Assembly: GCA_019925105.1 (NCBI GenBank)
Contig: JAHGAU010000024.1
Location: forward strand, 558,001-622,000
Direction of reading: 5' to 3'
DNA: 64,000 bases
Origin: Niebla homalea
Lineage: Eukaryota > Ascomycota > Lecanoromycetes > Lecanorales > Ramalinaceae
A program made the position numbers and the translations under genes. Position 1 is the first letter of the stretch. The number at the start of each line of letters is the position of its first letter. The notes below the pieces were generated by a model. The model was not told the DNA's origin. It did no database searches and saw only the letters and a list, made by a program, of their open reading frames with translations. Below, in pieces: positions 34,901 to 44,584 of this stretch.

Positions 34901-35747
34901 TATCATCAACAGCAGCCCCTCCAGGCACTGGCGTCTGGTCCCACCTCGACCGTTTTGCCACGCTATCAGATGAATCTGAAGAGGGACCGACTTCTCCAGA
35001 AACATCCCACCGTTGCTTTCTCTTCCGTCCAGATGATACGGCAACAGCGGAGCCAGCATCCTTATTCTCCTTGTCGCTGGAGTCTTCCTGCTTCAACGTA
35101 GGCTTATGCTCAACGGCCACAGAATCTCCTCTCTCACGCTTCTCGTCGATCAATTTCTGCACCCTTTCCTCCTCTCTCTCCAACTCCTTAGCTGCCATGA
35201 TCTCACGGTAGCTTTGTCCTTCATTTTCGACGCCGGCCTGCCTGTTTGCAGCAAAAGGGTCCGCGCGGGTTGGGGTCAAAGGTCCACGATTTAGGCGCCG
35301 CTTTTGGTAGTCAGTCTCGCGGTCTGCGATTCTTGCCGATTTCTCACGCCCCAACAGAATGTCCTGCTCCTCCACACCAGCACCAGTGGCAAACTCATTC
35401 ATCTGTTCCTTCGTGGCCGTATACTGGCCAACCAGTCGCCGGCTGTTATCGGCTTCGGGTAGATCCTCGTCGTCATCTCCATTGACAGCGATGGATGTGT
35501 CATAGCCGGCGAACTTGGTAGGTCCATCACGATCATAGAGTGATGTATCAAAGCTCTCAGTCAAGGAAGCCTTGGACGATACGTCAGTCCGCTGGCTGGA
35601 TGGATCAAAAGTCTTTGAACCTTTCTTTCCACTGGCTGCAGCGTTGCGCTCTTGTTGCAGCCTTGTTACCTCTGCGAAATCAGCTGCAGTAAACGTTAGT
35701 GTTGCTTCAGTATCACAATCATGAGTTGGTGATATACCGTTAGACAT
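31998..35747 (-). CDS. HSH155: Splicing factor 3b subunit 1 (SF3B1/Hsh155)
   Basis: HEAT-repeat scaffold of U2 snRNP that clamps the branch-point helix. Exons on the minus strand are 35747-35738 (10 nt) and 35683-31998, giving 1231 residues. The 54-nt intron has donor GTATAT, branch-like CACTAAC and acceptor GCAG; it is in frame and stop-free, so an unspliced reading adds 18 spurious residues. Spliced, the start reads [17 protein letters not shown]. The N-terminal region holds three tryptophan ligand motifs, [15 protein letters not shown] and RRSRWDQA (about residues 224, 246 and 269), which bind UHM domains such as that of U2AF65. The HEAT superhelix is near-identical to the family, including DDQAKVRTV (the Lys matches human K700, about residue 626), [30 protein letters not shown] and FHPARRVR. 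Confidence 0.96.
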   Translation of the reverse strand: MSNGISPTHDCDTEATLTFTAADFAEVTRLQQERNAAASGKKGSKTFDPSSQRTDVSSKASLTESFDTSLYDRDGPTKFAGYDTSIAVNGDDDEDLPEADNSRRLVGQYTATKEQMNEFATGAGVEEQDILLGREKSARIADRETDYQKRRLNRGPLTPTRADPFAANRQAGVENEGQSYREIMAAKELEREEERVQKLIDEKRERGDSVAVEHKPTLKQEDSSDKENKDAGSAVAVSSGRKRKQRWDVSGEVGPSSDSSDSVAKRSRWDQTPVPGGAAVDDTPRRSRWDQAPSLTDATPVGQAGLATPMHPSQSSGSTMVPNSFGTDISSRNAPLSDEELDLMLPSEGYKILDPPPGYAPIRTPARKLMSTPAPVASATGIGGFMMQEPENARSMGKQLPTEIPGVGDLQFFKAEDMTYFGKLVDGGDENAMSVEELKERKIMRLLLKVKNGTPPMRKTALRQLTDNARQFGAGPLFNQILPLLMEKTLEDQERHLLVKVIDRVLYKLDDLVRPYVHKILVVIEPLLIDQDYYARVEGREIISNLSKAAGLAHMIATMRPDIDHIDEYVRNTTARAFAVVASALGIPALLPFLRAVCRSKKSWQARHTGVKIIQQIPILMGCAILPHLKGLVDCIGDNLGDDQAKVRTVTSLAIAALAEAANPYGIESFDDILNPLWTGARKQRGKGLAGFLKAVGYIIPLMDEEYANYYTSQIMEILLREFSSPDEEMKKVVLKVVSQCAGTNGVTAGYLKENVLTEFFKSFWVRRLSLDKRNYQSVVSTTVDLGQKVGVSEIVDRVVKNLKDESESYRKMTLETIEKVVASLGAADIGERLEEQLVDGLLFSFQEQSDGATDLVMLNGFGTVVNALGTRCKPYLPQIVSTILWRLNNKSATVRQQAADLISRIAMVMKQCGEDALMSKLSVVLYEYLGEEYPEVLGSILSALRSIVTVVGINSMQPPIKDLLPRLTPILRNRHEKVQENTIDLVGRIADRGPESVNAREWMRICFELLDMLKAHKKGIRRAANNTFGFIAKAIGPQDVLGTLLNNLRVQERQSRVCTAVAIGIVAETCAPFTVLPALMNEYRVPELNVQNGVLKSLSFLFEYIGEMAKDYVYAVTPLLEDALIDRDQVHRQTAASVVKHVALGVVGLGCEDAMMHLLNLLYPNLFETSPHVIDRIIEAIDAIRMAVGTGMVMNYVWAGLFHPARRVRTPYWRLYNDAYVQSADSMVPYYPNLDDEKLQRHELNIVL

Positions 35748-36038
35748 CCTCACGGATTGAGGTGATCGCTTCACTATCTATTCACTGTCACAAGTCTTCA
35801 AAACCTCGTCTAGAGATGATGGGGCAATATATGAACTGTAGTGCAAATGTGAGGAATCTCAAAGAAGAGGACGAGGGAGGATAACGTGCGCTAAGTGAAA
35901 AGGGTCTAGTAGATTAGCATTAGCCGGCGGCAATCTTAGCCGAGCCTGCATTGAGATTCGATACCTTAGAGCAGACCATCGATCCACCCTGAAAATCTTG
36001 AGCTCTGTATCTGGAGCTGCCGCATAGAGCTGCGAACT
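35748..36038. promoter_or_regulatory. Shared divergent promoter region of SF3B1 and LCL3
   Basis: The 291 bases separate the start codons of two oppositely directed genes. Longer frames that run in from both sides are read-through of the SF3B1 leader and have no family match. Confidence 0.4.
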
Positions 36039-36803
36039 ATGCCATGGTGGCCTTCCACCTCCTCCCTCAAGGAGGAGAAGGAAAAGGCCACGGACTGGAC
36101 CGAGCCCCTGAATAAGCCAGACTGGAGCCATTACACAGACCCGCGAAACCTTGTCCCTGTTGTCCTCATGACTACCACGTGTATTGGCTCATACGCTTTC
36201 TATCGCTCATATCTTCGCCGCATCCCTCAAGCACCCTTAATACAAGCGCATTTCTGGAGGAAACGTAGCCTCCTTGGAACAGTTACACGCGTTGGCGACG
36301 GCGATAATTTTCATCTGTTCCATACTCCAGGTGGAAGGCTAGCGGGCTGGGGTTGGCTACCATGGAGGAGGGTTCCAATCAAGGCCCCTGAGCTGAAGGA
36401 CAATACCGTTCACATCAGGTTGGCGGGTGTTGACGCGCCTGAAATGGCACACTTCGGTCGCCCAGAACAGCCAGGTGGAAAAGAAGCTCTGGATTGGCTG
36501 ACCAAGTATCTTCTCGGAAAGCGCGTTCGAGCGTATGTCTACCGAAAAGACCAGTACGATCGAGCAGTTGCTACAGTCTATGTATGGAAATGGTTATTAA
36601 GGAGGGATGTTAGCCTGCAAATGCTGAGGAAAGGTCTAGCTACAGTCTACGAAGCCAAAACAGGGGCTGAGTTTGGGGCAGTGGAGAAGAGATACAGGAG
36701 CGTTGAGGTTTGGGCAAAGAGAAAGAGGAAAGGGATTTGGGCTGGTAAGAAAGATACCTTCGAAAGTCCTCGAGAGTACAAAACAAAGCACAATGAAACA
36801 TAG
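36039..36803 (+). CDS. LCL3: Membrane-anchored thermonuclease-like protein Lcl3
   Basis: Staphylococcal-nuclease-fold protein; the yeast member is mitochondrial and linked to long chronological lifespan. It is a single exon of 254 residues, typical for fungal Lcl3. A hydrophobic anchor (LVPVVLMTTTCIGSYAFYRSYL) lies at about residues 38-60. The nuclease domain begins LLGTVTRVGDGDNFHLFHTPGG and continues with VHIRLAGVDAPEMAHFGRPE, where the Arg and Asp occupy catalytic positions, then GKRVRAYVYRKDQYDRAVATV, which carries the second catalytic Arg, and MLRKGLATVYEAKTGAEFG. The insert GWLPWRRVPI between two strands is characteristic of this family. The ATG at 36039 gives the usual MPWWPS N-terminus. 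Confidence 0.94.
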   Translation: MPWWPSTSSLKEEKEKATDWTEPLNKPDWSHYTDPRNLVPVVLMTTTCIGSYAFYRSYLRRIPQAPLIQAHFWRKRSLLGTVTRVGDGDNFHLFHTPGGRLAGWGWLPWRRVPIKAPELKDNTVHIRLAGVDAPEMAHFGRPEQPGGKEALDWLTKYLLGKRVRAYVYRKDQYDRAVATVYVWKWLLRRDVSLQMLRKGLATVYEAKTGAEFGAVEKRYRSVEVWAKRKRKGIWAGKKDTFESPREYKTKHNET

Positions 36804-37148
36804 GTAGCTCCGCGATTCATGTTGTACATTACATCCCTATGTTGGAAGCAAACCCTCTTGGAACGCTTCAAGTTTCTCTTCTCCTCCTGAACACACTCCT
36901 CGACAAATGACAATGGCGAGTGCAACACCAACGCGGTGACTTGCCGGGCCTTCTCTTTGAACTTTGCGGACATGACCTACCATCTTCTTGGACGTTACAG
37001 ACAGGGCCAAACATTACCTTCAACTTTGCAGACGGGGCCAAACACATAGTGTCTTCGACCTTGGAGCTACTCAACTCTTTCCTCGTCCATTCCATTTACT
37101 GCCCTTCACTACTTTCAGGCAACAGGTTGCGCTCACGTCCAACAAGCC

Positions 37149-38201
37149 ATGATCTCACCTGATACGGGTCAGTGTCCGCCTCAGTCCAACGGTCCCAGCA
37201 CTGCAAATTCAGCCTCAACAAAATCACGCTTGATTCCTATCCACCCTTCAGAATTCAAGATTAAGTTACTATTCGCAGTCGGCGATCGGTCTGCTGTCAC
37301 CGATGTCCTATGATTCCACGGCTGCAAGGACGGCCAGCTCCTCATTGCTTTCGACGAGCCATCGCATACACTATTCACTCTGTTATATTCTTTCAAGGCC
37401 TTTGAATTATAGGACTACGACTAAGGGATTTCGTATGACGACGAAGAGTGTGAAGGCGACCACAACAAGAGCGTATGGTGGCGCCTCCACGGCGCGGAGA
37501 GGGGGTATTTCGTAGCGCCTAGATCCCGGCAAGGTCTCCAGGAAGAGCAGTGGGTAGTCGAAGCTGACCAGGCAGACGTCTTCATTCCTCTGGGCTGGCT
37601 AGTTGAAAAAAATAAGAGTGGCTTTCACCGGGCTACCGGATGCGTTTGTGCTCTCAACGTACCCACCAACTCCAGTATCGCTTTGGCTTATCTACGTTTT
37701 TTGTTAATTAGAGGAGAATGGAGACCAGGTAATAACTGCTCTGACCCCAAGCGCCAATCAGAGCTATAATGCGGATTGGGTTGCTGGCCTGGAAGCATCA
37801 ATCTGTCCTGCATTCAGGCGGATGGTTTTTCAAGAAAGACAAGTCACCTCGACCAAAACACAGCGGGCTACATGGAACAGCCCGTACCATGGGACTTCGC
37901 TTGCCTTTAGGAGGACGTATAGGACTGGTCGACAAATCTAGAGACCGCTAAACCAGGTACTACGACTGCAGCAAATGTCAAGGTCTTTGGAGCTGCGTGC
38001 CCGGATTTGCGCGCCAGACAAATAGATGGTCTCCCACAGGAGCTCCTCACCCGCTTTCCTAGAACGAGCGAGCGAGGGTATAACGATGCTTGGGTCGAAA
38101 TTAAAGAAGACGCAGCCTGCGATGAGATTGAGGATATCAGATGTTTGCTGACCTCGTTCTTGATGATCGCAAGGCCAACTTGTGCCACTGGTGGAGCTTG
38201 A
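37149..38201 (+). pseudogene. Candidate decayed gene: one reading frame interrupted by six stops
   Basis: Starting at the ATG at 37149, one frame runs 350 codons to a TGA at 38199. It is interrupted by TGA at 37311, TAG at 37410, TAA at 37422, TAA at 37767, TAG at 37908 and TAG at 37920. Between stops the sequence looks like real protein: IPIHPSEFKIKLLFAVGDRS, GQLLIAFDEPSHTLFTLLYS, VWWRLHGAERGYFVAPRSR, DVFIPLGWLVEKNKSGFHRA and GYNDAWVEIKEDAACDEIED. I do not recognise the family. I tried to remove the stops with introns and found no GT...AG pairs that keep phase. Roughly 16 stops would be expected by chance in that length, so six with runs of 114 and 92 open codons is suggestive but not proof. 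A frameshift may exist near 37770-37900, where another frame is also open. Confidence 0.35.
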
Positions 38202-38312
38202 GAAAATGATTGCAGCAGAGGATCATGGAACAATGGAGTAATGTAAAGGCAGTGCCAAAACGGGCGAAAGATGCAGGCGATGCAAATGTTTGAACACATT
38301 GGATTAGCCAAG

Positions 38313-39419
38313 CTAGCCGTGTGCCTTGAAACTCCTTCCACTGGCGGTCTTCCTCTCCTTTTCTTCATTCTCCGGTCTAGCTCTGTTGAGCACCTGAAGG
38401 AAGTCTGCTGTACGCCTCCGCATCCTCGAGTGGATGTACGCCTGTGCACACCATTAGCGTTGACGTCCTTTGAAACTTCGATCCAAGCTTACTTTTGATG
38501 CTTTGATATGATAGTGAAAGTAATCTCTGAATGTCTGTATGTGCGAAATGTTTTCCTCCCTCCGCTGAGGCGTGAGGTGCCGGGGAAATAGCACTTTGAT
38601 GCATCAGTTTCGCGTTTCAAGGGTAGTGGACAGCTTATCCCACCGAATGTCACATAGCCGACTTCCCCAGTCTTCCCATCTGCTAGTCCGCGTACGCCTT
38701 GCAACTCGAGCGGCGGCTCATTCCTAAAAAGTACCTGGGGGGCGTTCTGTATTGCCCTTCTCCGTGCATCCACGAATTCTTGTAAGAAGATTTTGCCAAA
38801 GATACGGTCCGTCTCCTCTCGGAAAATTGTGCTGAAGATGACAGTCACACGGTCATGGCTCGCTTTGATGTATATGGCTTCTTCATCTCGGTAGTGAATG
38901 GACATGACTTGGCCTCCTTCCGCTACGCCTTCGGGCGCCGACTCGCGAGTAAATTTGGCGGCTTCTTCTTGACGATGGGCGAAATCGTCAAAGGCTCGCT
39001 CGAAAGGCGCAGCCATGGCATTACGCTTCAGAAGAGAGACACGGCGCACGAGGTCGTCCCGACCCTCTTGATCTGATGGCAAGCTCTCTAGATCTATGAG
39101 CACCGAGAAGTCGTAGCCTGCCTCAGGCGAAACGATATACGGGCCATACTCTCGTTGCAGCACGTCCTGCGCGCCGTACTCGAGGAGTTCTTTGTAGCAT
39201 TTTAGGGAAATGGAGATGAGAATTTTGGTCTTGGTTTCGGGAGTGGAGACGTGAAAAGCAACATTGTCGAAGTCAGAGACTACTTGGTCGATTGAGACTG
39301 GGGGTGCCCTAGTAGTCTTTCAGTCTAGGTACCCACATGACACACCAAGCAAGTTACCCTGAAAAGCGTTCTGTTAATAGGGATTGTATGAGGACATTCT
39401 GGTAATCTAGCAATAGCAT
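38313..39419 (-). CDS. ARC35: Arp2/3 complex subunit 2 (ARPC2, p34-Arc)
   Basis: Structural core subunit of the Arp2/3 complex that contacts the mother actin filament during branching; acts at endocytic patches. Exons on the minus strand are 39419-39358, 39308-38644, 38593-38493 and 38441-38313, giving 318 residues. The first exon encodes MLLLDYQNVLIQSLLTERF; the second holds SIDQVVSDFDNVAFHVSTPE, LKCYKELLEYGAQDVLQREY and the highly conserved IHYRDEEAIYIKASHDRVTV and FGKIFLQEFVDARRRAIQNA. Exon 3 restores VLFPRHLTPQRREENISHIQ and DYFHYHIKASK; exon 4 AYIHSRMRRRTADFLQVLNR. Without these introns the frame after GYVTF turns into unrelated residues. Start and length match the family. Confidence 0.95.
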
Positions 39420-39932
39420 CGTCACCACCCCACAAGACTTCCTTGTTACTCTGGCTGACACTGGTGCTGACTGATACCGGACATCAATATTATGGCAGCT
39501 GTCAGTCCTTGTGGGCAAAAGTTAACAGACAGCCTGACGCTTTGCATGAAATACCACGTGATATCGTTGATTTGTGGTGGGGCTCAGGGCGGCAATCTCC
39601 CGCGCCAGAACAGCGAGCCTTCGACAACGCCCCCTCGTTGCAATTTCTCCATAGATTGCGACAATGTAAAGCATGCTTGTATATAACATTAGGCGTGTCT
39701 TAAGATCGACTTCCTCAAAGTCGTGCTCGATGCCTCTCTAGTGTTCTCATTGTGTAAGAGACAAATGCCTTGCTCACCAGCCACAATTGCATGCCATGTT
39801 ACCATCGTTGACTGCTCACTAACATCCGGAATCTACGGCTGTACGTCTGCCATTGATTTTGAAGCATGTCTCTATCCTGTTCTCAAGGACTTCAGACTTT
39901 CCTAGCCCGGAATATTAGGATCTTCAACATAA
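39420..39932. other. Intergenic region between ARPC2 and the GNAT gene
   Basis: Contains the ARPC2 promoter and the 3' end of the acetyltransferase gene. The short frames present are not protein-like. Confidence 0.45.
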
Positions 39933-40421
39933 TCATCTCAGTCTCTTGGCTAGAAACATCGTCTCATCAAGAGGCGTTTCGTAATATGCATCGATTTCCT
40001 CAAAACCAAGTCTCTTGTAAAGCGAGATGGCTTCTTGCATACGTGACGGCAAGGTATCAAGCCTCATCTCTAAATACCCAAGCTTAATGGCATGCTCTAC
40101 AATGGCCTTGACAAGTTGACGTCCAAGACCAAGGTTTCGACCTTCAGGTCGAATGTACAGGCGTTTCATTTCGCACACATTCTCAAATTCCAACAGAGGC
40201 CGAAGCGCGACACAGCCTATCGTATGGCCCTGATCATTACGAGCAAGCAGTAGCTCTCCAGCTGGCGGTGCATATTTGCCGGGAAGGGAATCGAATTCCT
40301 TGGTGAAGTCTTGAAACGTAAGATCCAAATTCAACCATTGAACATATTCAGTGAACAAGGCTTTGGCGTCTTGCAAGTCTGCTTCGCTTCTCGCTGGTGC
40401 CAGAATGGTGTGGTCCGACAT
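39933..40421 (-). CDS. GNAT-family N-acetyltransferase
   Basis: Predicted acetyl-CoA-dependent acetyltransferase of 162 residues in a single exon. The acetyl-CoA binding region is clear: MKRLYIRPEGRNLGLGRQLV, where the R-x-x-G-x-G/A pyrophosphate loop (RNLGLG) follows the beta-4 strand. It is preceded by IGCVALRPLL and followed by LGYLEMRLDTLPSRMQEAIS and LYKRLGFEEIDAYY, as in many small-molecule GNATs. The substrate is not predictable. I start at the ATG at 40421 (MSDHTILAP); an ATG two codons upstream at 40427 is equally possible. It diverges from UTP12 with about 170 bases between start codons. Confidence 0.85.
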   Translation of the reverse strand: MSDHTILAPARSEADLQDAKALFTEYVQWLNLDLTFQDFTKEFDSLPGKYAPPAGELLLARNDQGHTIGCVALRPLLEFENVCEMKRLYIRPEGRNLGLGRQLVKAIVEHAIKLGYLEMRLDTLPSRMQEAISLYKRLGFEEIDAYYETPLDETMFLAKRLR

Positions 40422-40591
40422 TCTCATGAAGATAACACGGATATAGGCTTTGAAAGATGTTGAGTCGATTGACGTTGATTCGAGGATCGCTTATACGCGG
40501 CTTGTGGCTCCGCCGATCGGGCGAACCTCGGTCAGAAAAAGCAGCCCACTCCAAATTCTTGAGCTTTGGGATCATCATCGCTCTCACAAGG
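40422..40591. promoter_or_regulatory. Compact bidirectional promoter between the GNAT gene and UTP12
   Basis: Only 170 bases separate the two start codons. A plus-strand frame from 40450 covers it and could be mistaken for a coding exon, but the UTP12 N-terminus MVKSYLKYEHSK begins at 40592. Confidence 0.45.
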
Positions 40592-43500
40592 ATGGTCAAA
40601 TCCTACTTGTAAGTGCGTGCACCTATCCTTCCACAAATAGACCTCTTGCTAAGATTGACAGGAAATATGAGCATTCCAAGACATTTGGGCTTGTCACGTC
40701 TGGTTCTTCGAATGTAATCTGGAGCCCAGACGAACATGCTTTCAGCTCAGGGCAACGTTCTTCTACGGCGGGAAGGGCTGTGGTAGGTGCAGGCGAGGAG
40801 GTCATCTGTTGGGATGTCAAGAAGGGGGAACTCTTGAGTCGATGGGCAGATGCGTCATGTAGCGCAGAAGTCACAGCCTTAGCTCGCAGTTCTGCCGATG
40901 CGGACATTTATGGTGTCGGGTAGGTGTTGACTCAACTTGTCGACGGAGCGGTGCTCACATATGCTTTAGGTATACCGATGGAAGTATACGGATCTGGGAC
41001 TCGAAGACTGGGACTGTGATCATCAGCTTTAATGGTCACAGGTCCTCAATCACTACCTTGGCTTTTGATAAGGAAGGCGTACGGCTTGCCAGTGGAGCTA
41101 CAGACATGGATATCATTATTTGGGACCTCATCGGTGAGGTCGGTCTGTTCAAGCTTCGAGGACACAAAGGCCAGATCACTGGCCTCGATTTTCTCAATGG
41201 CACCTCAACATCTTCCGAGGCAAACGGCTATGTAAATGGGGATGGGACTGAGCCTCATGATGCAATAGCGGCTTCAAGTAGCAATGATTTCCTAATTTCG
41301 ACCGGCAAAGATGCGCTGTTGAAACTTTGGGACCTCAGTTCTCAACATTGTGTTGAGACCCACGTCGCCCAATCGAACGGGGAATGTTGGTCGATGGCCG
41401 TCTCCCCAGACCAGTCTGGATTGATCACAGCTGGCAACGAAGGTGAACTGAAGATCTGGTCGGTTGTCGTTAAGTCAGCGATGGAACCCACAGGAAGCTT
41501 TTCAGAGGCGCCAGCGAAACGCTGTTTGCAAGAACGAGGGGTGTTTTACAGGAACGGTAAAGACAGAACGATCGGAGTATCATGGCATCCAGCAGGTAAA
41601 TTTGTCTCGGCACACGGATCAGAGAAAGCTGTTGAGCTATGGAGGATTAGGAGCGAGGAAGAAGTGAAGAAGGCTCTTGCACGGAAGCGAAGGAGGCGGA
41701 GGGAGAAAGACGCAGACCTTCACGGCAATGAGCCGAACGGCATGACGCACATTGAGGAGCAACATGCTGAAGACATTGCATCAGCAAGCATTACCGATGT
41801 CATCGTGCCTTATGTGATCGTCAGAACTGGTGGCAAAGTACGTTCCATGTCATGGGCAAAGCCCGGATCCGGCAAGACCTTGCAGCTTCTGCTCGCAGAA
41901 ACGAACAATCAGATCGAGTTATGGAGTATTCCTCTCAAGACGAAAACCAAGTCGCCCAAATCCGACGAACATCCCGAGTACAATCGCCCCTTCTCTGTCG
42001 ACTTACCCGGTCATCGTACGGACGTACGATCTTTAGCCTTGAGCTCTGATGATCGTATGGTAGCCTCAGCCAGTAATGGCACTCTTAAGGTGTGGAATGT
42101 CCGCACTCAGAGCTGTATTCGCACTCTTGATTGTGGCTACGCTTTATGTGGTGCTTTTCTGCCAGGGGACAAGATATTCGTCGTAGGTAACCGGAGTGGA
42201 GAGCTCGAGCTATTTGACATCTCTTCATCCGCTCTGATCGACACGATGAAGGCTCATGATGGACCAATCTGGGCTTTACACGTCCACCCAGACGGTAGAT
42301 CAATGGCTACATCAAGTGCTGACAAGTCCGTGAAATTTTTCAATTTCGAGGTGGTTCAGGAGGAAATCCCAGGCACGAAACGCACCACGCCGAAATTTCG
42401 ACTAGCACATACGCGCACGCTCAAAGTCACCGACGACATCCTCAGTATACGCTTCTCTCCCGACTCACGACTTGTCGCTTTGGCATTGCTCGACAATACC
42501 GTCAAGGTCTTCTTTGTGGACTCATTAAAGCTTTTCTTGAACCTTTACGGCCACAAGTTGCCAGTCTTGAATATGGATATATCATTCGACAGCAAGCTGA
42601 TAGTGACCTGTGCAGCGGACAAGAACATCAGACTCTGGGGTCTGGATTTTGGCGACTGTCACAAGGCGTTCTTTGCCCATCAGGATAGCATTATGCAAGT
42701 TGCCTTTGTGCCACACAATCAGGACGGTGCTGGCCACCATTTCTTCAGCGCCAGTAAGGATCGAACAATTAAGTATTGGGATGGAGACAAATTTGAGCAG
42801 ATACAAAAGCTCGAGGGACATCATGGAGAGATTTGGGCTCTTGCCGTCAGCCGGACTGGTGAATTCTTTGTGAGTGCAAGCCACGACAAGAGCGTTCGTA
42901 TCTGGAACCAGACAGATGAGCAAATCTTCCTTGAGGAAGAGCGAGAAAAGGAGCTAGAGGAGCTTTACGAAAGTACGCTTACAGCGAACCTTGAACAGGA
43001 TGATGACAACAACGGGGAGAAGCCCGAGGCGGTAGCGGCAGGGAAACAGACTGTCGAGACGCTTATGGCTGGCGAGAAGATCATGGAGGCTCTTGATACT
43101 GGCATTGAGGATCTGAGGATCATGAACGAGTATTACAGCGCCAAACCAACACAGCCTAATCTGGCCGTTCCATCTCGGAACCCAATTTACCTTGCCTACA
43201 ATAACATTTCCGCAGAAGCTCACCTGTTGAACGTGGTTCAAAAAATCAAAGCAGCTGCTCTGCAGGATGCCCTTCTCGTTCTGCCCTTCGATAAGGTGTC
43301 TGCCCTCTTCACTTTCCTGCGCATTTGGGCCGAACGGCAGTGGAATATGCCGCTGACATGCCGCATCTTGTTTTTCATGCTCAAGACGCACCACAAGCAG
43401 ATCGTGGCAAGCAAGCAGATGAGAGTTCTCATGGATGGGATCAGACAAGATGTGAGAGGAAGCCTCGAGCGTCAAAAGGACGAAATGGGCTTTAATCTGG

Positions 43501-43625
43501 CCGCGCTGGGGTTTGTTGGGCGGAAGATGGACGAATTGGGGCGGAGTAACTATGTAGATGAAAACTACTTTGAAGCGGAGAACGGTCGAGGTAAGAAGAA
43601 GCGAGGCTTCATTGAGCTATCGTGA
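40592..43625 (+). CDS. UTP12: U3 snoRNP / SSU processome WD40 protein Utp12 (Dip2, WDR3)
   Basis: Component of the UTP-B subcomplex that folds the 5' region of pre-18S rRNA in the nucleolus. Exons are 40592-40608 (17 nt), 40662-40919 and 40970-43625, giving 976 residues. The tiny first exon supplies MVKSY and joins to LKYEHSKTFGLVTSGSSNVI. Two tandem beta-propellers follow, with repeats such as FNGHRSSITTLAFDKEGVRL, LRGHKGQITGLDFL, KAHDGPIWALHVHPDGRSMA, LYGHKLPVLNMDISFDSKLI and LEGHHGEIWALAVSRTGEFF. The basic LARKRRRRREK segment fits nucleolar localisation. The C-terminal Utp12 domain includes MAGEKIMEALDTG and LRIWAERQWNMPLTCRILFF. Introns in other genes of this window are of the same size, supporting the two small ones here. 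Confidence 0.95.
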
Positions 43626-43876
43626 GGAAATCTGGGCGGATGAGGCTCTATTCGCTGTAATATATTGAAGATTCAGGTTCAAATACTTCATCTTTGGGTA
43701 TCATTCTGGCTTCCGATACGTTACTGACTGCTTCCCCATGCTCTGTTGTCTTTTTAGGAGCTTCGTCTTAACTTCCTCGTTCCATCTTCCGCCAGAGCAA
43801 AAGCTGTTTTGAGAAATCAAACATCAACCTTGAGACCCAGCTCAGGACCAACCCGTCCTGACGCTTTCCCCCCTCC

Positions 43877-44279
43877 TCACGCAGTGCACAGCCCATAAAA
43901 CAGCGTCCAAGTCAACACAAAGCTCATTCCCCCTCCCAAAACATCACCCGCCCATACCTCACTCCACGAGTTCTGGAAGTACCGCTTGCTATCCCCCTTG
44001 GCCAAGATCCCATAGATCAATACGGAAACGAAGAAAGTGCCGAGAAGGTAGAAGAGGAACCCGTGGTACGATTCGAGGCCGAGGATGCCAGAGGCGATGC
44101 CGAAGAGCGAAGCTGTTATCGTGCGGATGTTGGAGATGACCTGAGTGGGGGGCTGTGAGCTCTTTGGGGGGGCAATCGAGCGGGAATAGCTCTTGGTGGA
44201 GAAGGGGACTCACTCGTGTGTTGTGTTGGACGGAATCTTGGACGATTGGGGAGATGGCAAGCTCGCGCTCGGTAGGCAT
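43877..44279 (-). CDS. EMC6: ER membrane protein complex subunit 6 (EMC6)
   Basis: Core membrane subunit of the EMC insertase, which inserts tail-anchored and multipass proteins at the ER. Exons on the minus strand are 44279-44214 and 44140-43877, giving 109 residues. The spliced sequence starts MPTERELAISPIVQDSVQHN, crosses the intron after TR and continues VISNIRTITASLFGIASGIL, GLESYHGFLFYLLGTF and FVLTWTLFYGLCTA, giving three hydrophobic helices as in the family. The donor is GTGAGT. The gene diverges from PTC7 with about 305 bases between start codons and converges on UTP12. Confidence 0.93.
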
Positions 44280-44584
44280 GGCACCCGAGGCTGCAAGTTG
44301 CTTCAAGTTTCTTTGCGATCGTATAGGTAATATGCCGTGGTGGTAGGGAACAGCCAGGGAATTTCAAGCTGTGGCGCCGGATCTGGAAGGTGCGGCGAAA
44401 GGCGGAGACGCGAATTCGTGAGTTTCTCTTGATCTCAGGCTCTCAGCTCTCAAATAGAAGACAGGTTCTTTTGATATCCGCTTTCCCTAGGGCACCTGTA
44501 TTATAGCGACATGTCACAAGTCTCAGCGGGTCCTGGACGGTGGCATATTTCAGCTTCGAATAAACGGACTTGACGATCATTTCG
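44280..44584. promoter_or_regulatory. Shared divergent promoter region of EMC6 and PTC7
   Basis: These 305 bases lie between two start codons pointing apart. No frame or specific motif worth naming was seen. Confidence 0.4.

Noticed and set aside
37907..38449. 180-codon minus-strand frame antisense to the candidate pseudogene and overlapping the end of ARPC2
   Set aside because: It overlaps the last ARPC2 exon in another frame and is rich in Ser, Pro and Arg without any motif; it appears to be a shadow.
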